From Thalassiosira profunda (taxonomy: Eukaryota; Bacillariophyta; Thalassiosirophyceae; Thalassiosirales; Thalassiosiraceae): DNA of 16,331 nucleotides. Under the pieces are notes generated by a model that ran no database searches, was not told where the DNA came from, and saw only the letters and a list, made by a program, of their open reading frames with translations. Positions 1-10,300 of the stretch are shown here, one piece after another. A program made the translations under genes and the position numbers. Location: contig JALLAP010000202.1 in NCBI GenBank assembly GCA_036939355.1, forward strand, positions 1-16,331, in the 5' to 3' direction. How positions within the stretch are numbered: the stretch's first letter is position 1; the number at the start of each line of letters is the position of its first letter.

Positions 1-1
1 C

Positions 2-100
2 GAGCTGCTGCGACGATTACGGCATGAAAATGTCGTTCACAGGAGTGAGGCTGTTTCATCACTAAATGATGGAGTGGGGGTTAGGAAAGTCTGGGGTTGA
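2..100 (+). CDS. Possible 3' fragment of a kinase-like gene running in from the left edge
   Basis: A frame is open from the window edge to a TGA at 98-100. Its first twelve residues, ELLRRLRHENVV (2-37), resemble the end of the alpha-C helix and start of beta-4 in protein kinases (pattern LLxxLxHxNVV). Read straight through, the rest does not look like a kinase and stops soon after. A GTGAGG at 45-50 could be a splice donor, CTAAC at 124-128 a branch site, and AG at 143-144 or 192-193 an acceptor, so coding may leave this frame at base 44. No candidate exon downstream continues a kinase domain convincingly, and the region runs into the opposite-strand gene ending at 195. The match is short and could be chance. 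Confidence 0.22.
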   Translation, partial: ELLRRLRHENVVHRSEAVSSLNDGVGVRKVWG

Positions 101-194
101 CTGTTCTTTCATTCTTAAAAAAGCTAACAACGAGTCTACTGAAGCCCCCGGGGCATCTTCATCTCAATCGACATCGATGGGCCATCAACCAAGC

Positions 195-1001
195 CTATGG
201 CGAAATCCTCAGGTGAGAAATGACGAACAAAGTTGGGATGAAGATCCACGATGCCCAATAGGCAGCAACGATCGCCTCATTGACTGCAACGCGCGCGGCG
301 GCAAGTTTCCGCTTGTGATAGTAGGAGACATAGACGGCGCGAAACTCCTCCTCCGACTTGAAGCGGGTCGGTACGGCGTAGATGCAGCCTGGGTCTTGTG
401 CGTGAAAACCTTTATCGCCTCGCTTCGGGTTGCGAGGAATGGACCGTGGCCCTTCGCGACGATCGTTGACGCACACCTTGTGATGCTTCGCATACGCGAT
501 CACGTATTTTTCAGCCGCCCCAGCAGTGCGGTCGGCCTCGACGCCCGAGACGAGCATCTCAGCGGCGCTGTTATCGAAGTACTCCTTGTTGTACTGGGCT
601 TGGTTGTTTGGCCGTTCAGGGAAACGGCGCTCGTAGCATGATCCAAACTTGAACACTACGTTTGGTGCGGCTGCCATGAGTTTGTCCACTACGGCGCGCA
701 GCTTCACTCGGAGCTCGAGCTCCAGCGCGGCAAAATCAGGGTCACGGTCGAATGAAAGCAGGTCGAGGTTGGGAGGACCATCCTCGACTGGTGTAGGATC
801 AGACAGAGAGGACATGGGCCTGACAAGTGACCGGCGGACAGCTGCCGACTGTGGACGTGAGAGTGCTGCATGATTGCTAATGCCGGGAGCCGATACCGGA
901 AAATTGGCTAGCAACGCTCTGCCGCGGAAGGTGGTAGACAGCACATGCTGTTGAATGGCGTTGGCAGCAACAGTTCCCAAGCGTCCACGCAAGTGATTCA
1001 T
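195..1001 (-). CDS. Putative mitochondrial single-pass membrane protein, family unknown
   Basis: This 268-residue frame starts at ATG 999-1001 and stops at TAG 195-197. I do not recognise the family. The first 66 residues contain about eight arginines, many Ala/Ser and no Asp or Glu, typical of a mitochondrial presequence; a second Met at residue 63 lies near the end of this stretch and may mark the edge of the mature part. The middle (about 68-235) is soluble and charged, with aromatic residues such as KEYF and YVSYYHKRK. Residues about 243-264 are hydrophobic and aromatic (AIVAAYWASWIFIPTLFVI) and could be a membrane anchor close to the C-terminus. One reading is an accessory subunit of an inner-membrane complex, but only the targeting and topology are inferred from sequence. 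The C-terminus could differ if there is a 3' intron. It is divergently arranged with the giant gene at 1315, about 310 bp between ATGs. The opposite strand also has an open frame (66-641), judged an antisense shadow. Confidence 0.6.
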   Translation of the reverse strand: MNHLRGRLGTVAANAIQQHVLSTTFRGRALLANFPVSAPGISNHAALSRPQSAAVRRSLVRPMSSLSDPTPVEDGPPNLDLLSFDRDPDFAALELELRVKLRAVVDKLMAAAPNVVFKFGSCYERRFPERPNNQAQYNKEYFDNSAAEMLVSGVEADRTAGAAEKYVIAYAKHHKVCVNDRREGPRSIPRNPKRGDKGFHAQDPGCIYAVPTRFKSEEEFRAVYVSYYHKRKLAAARVAVNEAIVAAYWASWIFIPTLFVISHLRISP

Positions 1002-1314
1002 TGCAGAGAGTCACCAGCCTTCTCAAGGGCTCTCGCGGGCTCTCTAGAAATTTTGAAATTTGAATTTCAAAATTCAATTTTTTAAACTGGGCGACTCTCG
1101 GGCGAGAGGCTGAGGCGCAAGAACACGCCGAGAGGGAGCGAGAGAGAGCAGAACGGGTCCTTCCGGCAGCGCAAGGGCTCCGAGCTGCAGGGACAGCAGC
1201 AGGCTGCCTGCCTGCGCTGCCTGTGGTCGCCCCAACAGCTGCGCGTCATTGGTGGCGAAGGGTGCGCGGCGAGTTCCTCCTCCTCCCCCTCGGAGGTCTC
1301 GCGCGTGTCTGAGC
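1002..1314. promoter_or_regulatory. Divergent intergenic region, probable bidirectional promoter
   Basis: This stretch separates the start codons of two head-to-head genes. Positions 1045-1087 are a sharp AT-rich island in GC-rich surroundings and contain a near-perfect palindrome and a TTTAAA run at 1081-1086. To its right, 1095-1108 is a small inverted repeat (CTCTCG, GG, CGAGAG), and 1129-1150 is rich in GA. There is no ATG on the + strand between this island and 1315, so the giant gene's start is the first AUG a transcript starting here would offer. Its frame is open back to a TGA at 1111-1113. Transcription start sites cannot be placed from sequence alone. Confidence 0.5.
1049..1074. repeat. 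AT-rich palindrome, 12-bp arms with 2-bp spacer
   Basis: Left arm AATTTTGAAATT (1049-1060), spacer TG, right arm AATTTCAAAATT (1063-1074). The arms are exact reverse complements. It lies 48 bp upstream of the minus-strand ATG and about 240 bp upstream of the giant gene's ATG. It could be a dimeric transcription-factor site or a cruciform-prone element. The role is inferred from symmetry and position only. Confidence 0.7.
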
Positions 1315-1377
1315 ATGAGGATCTTTGGCCTCTCGCTCCTCCTCGTCGGGGGGCTGCTGCCGTCGTCTGCATCCGCA
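1315..1377 (+). other. Signal peptide of the giant protein
   Basis: Twenty-one residues: Met-Arg start, hydrophobic core IFGLSLLLVGGLL, then PSSASA with small residues at -1 and -3. The likely cleavage is after the Ala encoded at 1375-1377. It sets the start codon at 1315 and sends the protein into the secretory route. Confidence 0.8.
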
Positions 1378-4300
1378 TCAGAGCTTGTGTCCTCCAACTA
1401 TCAATTTGGGGACCTGCGGCTGCAGTACCTGCCGCCCGCCAATGACGGCGGGGAAGAGGTGACGAAATACAAGATTGAGTGGGACGCCTCGGATCGCAAT
1501 GCGCTGGTGCCGCCCTTTGCGCCGTCGAGCCAGCATTTTGGCTCTGCCGAAATAAGCAATATCAGGGAGGAGCAAGAAATTGTGCTGTCGTGCCGCGATG
1601 CGTGCAGTGGGACCTTTGTGCTGTCGTGGGGCGGCAGGGTCAGCGAGCCGCTATCGGTCGACGCCACAGACGCGGAGATGGAGCTGGCCCTATCTGTTTT
1701 GTTGCAGCCGTTCAACGTCCACGAAGACGGATCCTCGCCAGTGCGCGTCTCCCGCAAGGCCAGCGGGTTTGGGTTCAAGTGGAGAGTCACTTTCCTGGGC
1801 GTGAGTGGAGATGTAGGTACGATACAGGCGAATGGCGACCTCCTCGTGGGCCACGGCGCTACCATAAATGTGGTGGAGGCAGTCAAGGGCTCGAGCGATT
1901 TGTATCCCGGCGCCTACACCAACGAGGTCCAGACGGTATCCGTCCGCAAGCGACCGGGCTTTGGCTGCGAGTCTCTGGCGGGGAGTTTTGCCCTTTCTTT
2001 TGAGGGCAAGGAGACCTATTCGGTCGATATCGATGCCTCGCCCGAGGATTTCAAGGCGGCGCTCGAGTCCCTGTCCACCATCCACACTGTCAACGTGGAG
2101 ACGGACCACCACGTTTCCAGCGGGGCCGGTGATTGTGCCTCGCGATCGTGGATTGTCACCTTTACGCACTTGGTGCACGAGAATCGCCAAGGAGCCGGCG
2201 ACATTGGCCTGCTCCGCGTGTCTTCGTCGTCACTTGACGACCCCACCGTCACGCAAGTGGAGGTGTTTGAGAACCTCAAGGGCACCAACCCGAGAGCATT
2301 CAACATTCGGGGCTTGCAGCACGGGCTTACCTACCACTGCCGCGTGTCGGCGTACAACTCGCTGGGCTACGGCGTCTCGTCGACCACAGTATCGGCCACG
2401 CCCAAGGTCCAGCCGCCTCCGCCCAGCAATCCCATCGTGAGCGTCCCCGACGAGGTGGACGATGAAGACGACGCCGGAACGTCGCTGTCGCTCTCCTGGC
2501 AGGCTGTCGCGGATGACAATGGCGGCGACCCCGTGTCGCAGTACAAAGTGGAGTGGTATTCCGCAGTGGACAAGCTGGAGGTGCAAAAGCTGACCACGTC
2601 TGCTTCCGATGGCATTACGGAGGTGCAGGCCATCAAGATCAGTGCCGACACGGATGGAATCACAGGATTCTTCACTCTCTCCTTCGATGGGGAGACGTCT
2701 GAGCTCATTGCTCACGACGCAGAGGCCGATGGCGAGGAATCCATCGAGATGAAGCTGGAGCGCCTGTCTACAGTTGGAGACGTTGAAGTGAGCCGCGAAT
2801 ATTCGTGGGCATCGGTCCCGGATATCGAGTTTGACTTGACGTCTGGGAGCAATGCCCTCTCTTGGGTTGGAGGCAGCTATTCCGGCGCTCTGGCAGAGGC
2901 GTTTTCCGCTGGCGATTTGATCCGGGTTGGCGAGGAAATTCACACGGTCTCGTCGGTGGGCTCCTCCTTCCTCATGACAACCAAGGCTTACTCGGGTCCG
3001 TCGGCAGCGGCCGTCCACATCCATAAATGGGCCTTTGGACACGAGTGGCTCGTGACGTTTGCGAGCCACATTGGCAAGCAGCCGCTGTTGGAAGCTAGCA
3101 CGGCCAACAACTGGGCAGGCACCAATCCGGTCATTGAAGTCCGGCGCGTGCGGGAAGGGCTGCAGCCATTGAGCGGCACCATGAGGTTGGGATTCGAGGG
3201 CGAGCGCACGCTTCCAATTCCCTACGACGCGGACGAGGCCCTCGTGAAGCAAGCCCTGGAGTCGCTGTCATCCATTGGCGAAGTCGACGCGGCTCGGTAT
3301 CGAAACAACAATGGCCACAACTACTTTGTCACCTTCCTGTCCGAACTGGGCAACCGGGAGCAGCTCACCATTGACGACTCGCAGTTGACGGGACCGGACG
3401 CCCAAGCGAGGGTGGCCACCATCATTGATGGCACAGAGCCGCAGTCCTATGGCAGTGCGTTGATCCCCCATCCTTCAGACACGGGCTCACCGTCAATGCA
3501 ATACCGTCTGACGGGGCTCGAAAATGGCGCTCCCTACTTTGTGCGGATTCGTAGCCGCAACGCGAAAGGATTTGGGTACGCCAAAGTGGCGGCCCCGTCT
3601 CCCATGACGCCCGTGAGGAAGCCGTCGTCGCCCACCTTCCTGTCGATGTTTGCCTTGAGCGACACGCAACTTCGCGTCTCGTGGCAGGCCTCGCAAGAGG
3701 ATGGCGGCGCGCCCATCACCAAGTATGCCGTCCAGTGGGACGTTGACGCCTCGTTTCCCAGCGCGTGGCTGCCAGGGTACTTTTACGAGAAGTCTGTGGA
3801 TGGACCAGGCGAACCAGGCGAGGTGTTTTGCCACACCTTTGCCATTGACCCGAGCTCGTCTGCCGTGCCTCGCTACGGGCGGGTCTTGGCCTTCAATGGG
3901 CACCAATGGAGCGATGCCGAGGGAACATCGTCCACTGTAGCTGCTGTTGGCAAGCCGGGGCCAGTGCGCAATCTCGACGCCTTCCCAACAAGCAGCATTG
4001 GATTGATGCTGACTTGGGCCTCTCCTTCCATCGACGACGAGGAGAGCTGCGACTACGCGGGCGATGGAGGAGCGCCCATCACGCACTACGTCGTAGAATA
4101 CGACGAGGAAGCCGATTTCTCGACCCCGGCGACCTCCGTAACAGTCCCTGCAACTTCCACCGACCTGCGAGTGGGAGGGAAGGACGTGTTGTCGGGATCC
4201 GAGTCAACGCTACTCAAAGAGGGCGGAACGTACTACGCTCGCATCACGCCCTTCAACTCTGCTGGACCTGGCACGACGGTGACCTTTCCCTCCGCTGTTG

Positions 4301-7300
4301 GACCGCTCGCCGATGCCAATCCCAGTGCTCCCATCGCCCGCAACTCAGTGGCCATGTCTGCCTCGTCGTTGCAAGTCGAATGGGACACGCCGGCGTTGGA
4401 TGGCGGCAGCGTCATCCAGGAGTACATTGTCGAATACGACACGGATCCAGGCTTCCAGTCCACGCCCAGGAACATTACGATCCCCTCGGTCAGCGAGGTG
4501 CACGCGCTCGAAGTGCGGGCGAGCGACATTGAGCTGAATGTTCAGACTATCCAGGCCACAGTCGCAGTGACGAACGAGGTCCAGTCCATCAAGACGGAGG
4601 TAGACGGCGTGGACGAAGTGCAGGAGGTTTCGACCACCTGCGATGACGTCACTGCCGAGGTGCAAATGATCGTCACCACGGCCGTTGACACCAACGAGGA
4701 GCAAGCCGTTTCCTTGATGTCCGACGACATCGACGAGATCCAGCTTGTGAGACTGCAAGGCGACAACCAGGTCGAGGTGCAGTCGGTCCAGGTCTCCGTT
4801 CCGCGCGTGAACGAGGTGCAAAAATTTGGCGTTGTCGTCTCCAACATCAACACGGACGGCGATGGCGTCCTCAGCACGGCGTGCGCGGGGCTGTCCGTTG
4901 GCGACGCGTGTCCAGACATTGAAAATGCCCTTGCCGGCGCCTTCACCGTGTCGTTTGATTTCGACGACTGCGGGTCGGATGGCAGCGGGGGCGTCAACTA
5001 CTGCCAGCTGGCGCTGTCGGAGTACGAGCCCATTGGCGACGTGGTGTGCAGCCCGGGCCTCGTTAACGATCCCTATGCGGGAGGAGACCACTGCGTTTCC
5101 GAGCCGGTGACGCACTCTTATGGGAGCGCCGAGGGAGATGCAGGAACGCTGCAGCAGGTCCTCAACGACCTCGTGGACGACAACGGCGTGTCGTTCATGA
5201 CCTCGCCCAACGCGCCGGGCAAGCAGGATGCGGTGACGGTGACGCGGACCGGTCGCATCAAGACCAAGGGCACGTGCATCCTCGACCCTCTTGGAGCTAA
5301 TCCTGCCACCTGCACGGGCGAGTACGAACTGCTTTACGAAATCACGTTCGATGCCGTCCACAGCAGCGGCGACGTGCCGCCAGTGACTGTCGTGACGAGC
5401 GACTTTCGGTTGGACGCGGCCTCTGCTTCATACGGCAGCGCCATGTGCCCTCCGGCGTACTACTCGATGGGCTGCGAGGAGCCAGTTGGGGCAGCTCTCG
5501 ATGCGGACCACGGCAGCTTTTACAGTGGCGAAGCGGACAGCACTGCCGTCGAAGCCACCAAAGGGTCGCAGCCAACGGGCATGATCACCCTGGACTACGA
5601 GTGCGAATCCAAGGTGACGGTCCTTCCTGGCGGTTCCTCCATGACCGTCTCAGGAGACGGCATGTTGGCTTCGTTTGACAATGCGGCCTTTGTGGACAGC
5701 GCCGTCGGTGGCCAGTACCTTCGTTTCAGCGCCGGCGATGGCATTGATCACTACCGTCGCATTGCGTCCGTGGATGCTGCAACCGATAGCGTCACATTTG
5801 ATACCCAAGCTCCGGCGAACGGCGCCACCTACACGGACGTCGAATTTGGAGACTACTTTTCGGACTGGAACGAGGCCGATGGAGGTTCCGGGGTAAGCAG
5901 CCACTGCCAGGGGACGCGGGTCCACGCCACGCTTCCTCTCGATGTCGACATTTACAACACGGCCATGTCCGAGACGGATTGGAGAGGCAAGATTGGGGCC
6001 ATGTCGGTGATTGACTCGTCTGGCATCGCCGTCGAACGAAACCTCGTCCCGGACCTCTCTTCGGACATTGGCCTCATTTGGGACGTCACCTTCCAAAAGC
6101 AGCCAGGAAACGTTCACGAGATGACCTGCACCTCCGTCTCTGGGACCAACGCGTGCTCCGTTAGCACCCTCCAGGACTCCTCCATTCTCGATGGGAGTTT
6201 CCAGCTGCAGACGACGTGGCCGCACGAGTACGTGTCGGAAACGCAGCAGTTGTACGAAACGGCCAGCGTGCGATGGAACAGCGATGCTGCAACGCTCAAG
6301 GAAGAACTTGAGTCCATCGTTGATGCGGATGGTGACAAAGTCTTTGGCTCGGTGGATGTTTCGCGCAGTCCCTACACGCCGCCATCTCACTCGAGGTGGT
6401 CGGGCGGATACCTGTGGACAATCACCTTTCTTTCGCGCGGAGGCAACATTCCTGCTCTGACTGTTGACGACTCGAGCCTCGCTGGCCGCAACCCGTTGCT
6501 CGAGGTGTCCGATGAGGATTCGGGCGAGGCCGATCTGTACCAGGGCGCTAGGAATAGTGCGGCCTTTGGCGCCGACGAGCCAGGTCTCGCGCGAGATGGC
6601 AATCAAGTCTCGGGCTCGTTCGCCCTGTCCTGGGCGGGCAACGCCTATCACAGTTCTGTCGCGTCTACTGGCAATGTATTCACTGTCCAGACGGGAGGCG
6701 CTTCGAGCAATCAGCACACTGCGCTCTCGGCGGACAACTTCAAGGCCTTATTCGAGCAGCACGTGCTTGGCAGCTCGGCGAATCAAGTCGACGTCGTTCG
6801 GTCCTCGCAGCCGACGCAGTGGATGGGGTACACGTACGCCATCATCTTTCGACACGAGGACGTGGGCGGCAACGTGCCGCCGCTCTCCTACTTGCTGGAC
6901 AGTCCTCTCGGCGGCAGCAACTCGTACGCGCGCATCGACGAAAGTATCAGGGGCACCGAGCTCGTGGGCACCTTCCAACTTCGCTTTGAGGGCGAGACGA
7001 CGCGTCCCATCAACTACGATGCGACGGCCGCGGACATGCAAGAAGCCCTAAACGAGCTCAACTCGATCGCGCCGTCGGCCGTCGTCGTCTCTGGAGGCGA
7101 GAACCCCATTCGATCCGGTCCTTCGGATGGCACGGGAGGACTGAGCACGCAAGTGGGAGGCCGCGTTTGGTACGTCACGTTTGCGTCCAACACCTGGCAG
7201 GACCCCACAGTCGTCCACGACAGCTCGTTCGTACCGGGAAATTGGGTAGGCCCGCCTGCGTCGCACTCGGACACTTGGAGCTCGGGCTTCTCGAAAGCGT

Positions 7301-10300
7301 GGGGCAAGAACGTGGGCAACGTCCCCATGATCATCTGCCTCCAATCGGGCCTGTCGACGACAAACGGAGCCATTCCGGATGGCGGGTGCGCGGTCAGCGA
7401 GCTGGTGGCGGGGACGGACCCACTTGGAGGCTCCTTCAAGATTTGCCTCGATTCTGCCTCCAATCCCAACAACGTCATGAGCGTCGAGTCAGACTCGTGC
7501 ACCGATTTCATCGCCCACAATGCGGTGGCATCGGCCGCCGAGAGCGGCGGGGATGGATCGTCTGTGGAAGAGAAACTGGAGCAGCTCGAGAACGTGGGCG
7601 ACGTCAAGGTGACGCGAAGCGCCATCAACCCTCGGAACGGAGGGTACACGTGGCAAGTTCAATTCTTGACGGACTCCGACGGCCCTTGCGACCAGAAGGA
7701 CGACTTGGCCTTGCTGTGCAATGCCCCTGGAAACGTTCCCAAGCTGTGCGACGCCGGTGGAGCCACCCTCTGCGATACCAATTCGCTCCTGGGGACCTGC
7801 CTCCAACCCAGCTCCTGCGACAAGCTCACGGTCCTCGATGCCACGGACAACCAAAACGGCGTCCGCTTTCCGGGCGGCAACGAAAAGCAGGCTGTGTTTG
7901 TCAAGGACAGCGACTACCTCGGGTGGGAAGATGGATCAGTGGTTGACAGCACCGGAGTCTCGAAGGAGTACCAACTCCTTGTCGATGGAGTTGCCACGGC
8001 ATGCCTCCCGCACAATGCGCTGGCCGAGAACATGAGGGCAGTCATTCAGGCGGTGCTCGATAGCGGTGCCGGCGGTAGCGTCCGCGTCGATCGCACGCGG
8101 TCCGAGCACCTCGCGGAGAATGGATTCGTCTACTATCTCACCTTTTACGACACGGGAGACCTTCCTCTGTTGGGCTCCTCGTACGCGGACGGCGCGTGCG
8201 CCACTGACTTTGATGCCAGCCAGAGCGTCGTGGTGACGTCCCTGCTCGACGGCACGCTGCATCCCTCCAGCTGCGACGATTGCGCCGATGGCATTGTTCA
8301 GAGGGGCGATTTCACCACGCTGGAGGTCACAGGCGAGGGCCTTAGTGGCACGCTGGCGTGGAACGCGGAGCCGGCCAGCGTCAAGGCACATTTGGAACAA
8401 ACGAGTGGTCGCACCGTCGACGTCACGCGCACCGTGTTGGACAAGTACGGAACCATCGAATGGCTCGTCACGTTCACGGAGAATGTTGGGGTGACGCCGC
8501 CAGGAGCTGGCGACGTTGACCCCATCACGGTGGCACAAGATCCAGACACGGCAGGACGCAGCGCCAGCGTGATGGTCAGCGAAATGGTCAAGGGATCAGT
8601 GGGTCTCTCTGGGTCATTCAGCCTCGACTACCAATCCTCGGGCGGGCCTCGTGCCTTTTCCTTCGACGAGTCTCCGCAGCGAATGTCGCGCAAGCTCGAA
8701 GAAATGAGCACGGTCGGAAGCGTGTTTGTCACTAGAGATTGCTACCCCAGCTGCTCCTCGGGTGGCTGGGGCGGCACGGCCGTTTCGCCTGGAGCAGTTG
8801 GTGGCTATGAATGGACTGTTTACTTCCTAAAGAACCCGGGAAGCTCGGACGGCGTCACGTTTCCTCCGGGGAGTGGTGCGATGAATCCGCCGGCCATTGA
8901 CCACGCCCTGCTGTCTGGCAAGGATGCCACTGTCGTCACGAGCTCGCCCTCCGAGGGATCGGATCCATTGGCAGGGTCGTTCAGCCTGGTCGTCGACGCC
9001 GAAGAATCAGAATCGATGCCCTACAACATTGATGCTTCTGGAATGATGACTGCTGTTAATGATCTCCAATCGGTCGGGGACGTGTCTGTTGTGACGGGAA
9101 CCTCGACGAATAATCTCATTCCAGGAATCACCGCCAGCGTCCTCGCAGATGGCACTCTGGCATCACTGACCGGAGGAGACTTGCGGGAGCACCTGGCCCC
9201 TGGCGATTTGTTCCGCATTGGCGGGGCCAGCGATGAGATGGATGGCGCAGAGCTTATTGGGTCGGCCGCCCTATCGCCGCGATCCCCAATCCTATCGAGT
9301 GTGCAGCTCGATAGTAGCCGCACTCGTCTCAATGCGGGAGAGACCATTCGAGTGGGAGGCGACATGTACTCCATCGCCAAGACCGGCGTCGAAGTTCAGC
9401 AGATTGCCGTCCATCGGGCGAGCGACATTGCCAGTGGGGATTTCTATCAGCTCAAGGTTGCAGTAGATGGCGTGGAAGACACCACGGCGTGTCTGACGTT
9501 TGATGCGGCGGCGTCGGAGGTCGAGTCGGCACTGAATGGCTTGTCGATTTTGAGCGACAACGGGGGCGTCCTCGTCACCAAAACGGACACGTCGTCTGGC
9601 TTTGTCGGCGACGCTCATTTCTACAAGGTGTACTTTTCCGGCGACGGGCTGATTGGAGATGTGGACGAGATGGTGGCAGAGCAGTGTGTTTCCGGCATTC
9701 TGCCTGGCGTCGACGCAACAAATTCTCACGTTCACGTCCGCACGCTGATCCAAGGCGGCACGACGGAGCACCAGCGCGTCACATTGGCGTCTGATTCGGG
9801 CAGCACCACAGGCTCGGCCTTCCGATTGACCGTCTCTGATGCGGACTCCAACTCGTGGGACTCTCCTTGCTTTGAGTGGGGAACGCCGTCCCTCGACATT
9901 TCTTCCCTCATTGACGCCGATGCGTTTTCGTCCGGCGCGCTCACGGTCGACTCCGTCGCCGACCTTGGCGACAGCATGTTCATCATTGCAGCAACGAGCT
10001 TTGTCGAGGGCGTTGTACTCGTGGGAGACTACGTCAACCCAGACAACAGTTGTCCCGGCCACGTGCTCTCACTAGGCGCGGACGGCAAGTCGGTTGTTAT
10101 GGAGGCTTCCTCTGCATGCTCAGCCGCGCCTGGCGATGCCTTGTACGTGAGCCGCGACATAGCAATCCTGGATTCGGCGACAGACAACGGATGGAGCGTG
10201 TCCGAGGTGACAACCCTCAAGCTGTTTTCGGATGCCGAGATCCTCGAGTCCAGCGATGGCTTGTACAAGCTCACCGTCGAGTTCGAGGGCGTGTCCGCGA

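Noticed and set aside
66..641. Open frame of 191 codons on the + strand
   Set aside because: It lies antisense to the 195-1001 gene. Its composition is what the reverse complement of GC-rich coding DNA gives, while the minus-strand frame has a coherent presequence and anchor.
1249..1314. TTG at 1249 as the start of the giant gene
   Set aside because: It is not an ATG, and it would place a Pro/Arg-rich stretch before the signal peptide. ATG 1315 is the first ATG and directly begins the signal peptide.
2230..6717. Long minus-strand frames at 2230-3252, 4345-5361 and 5650-6717
   Set aside because: All are antisense to the giant + strand gene, are Arg/His-rich without domain pattern, and overlap clearly recognisable FN3 and module sequence.
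8302..8310. RGD tripeptides (also at 10741 and 13642) as integrin-type adhesion sites
   Set aside because: The one at 13642 is simply the conserved GDVP turn preceded by Arg, and the others occur singly in variable positions. Chance is enough to explain them in 4,544 residues.
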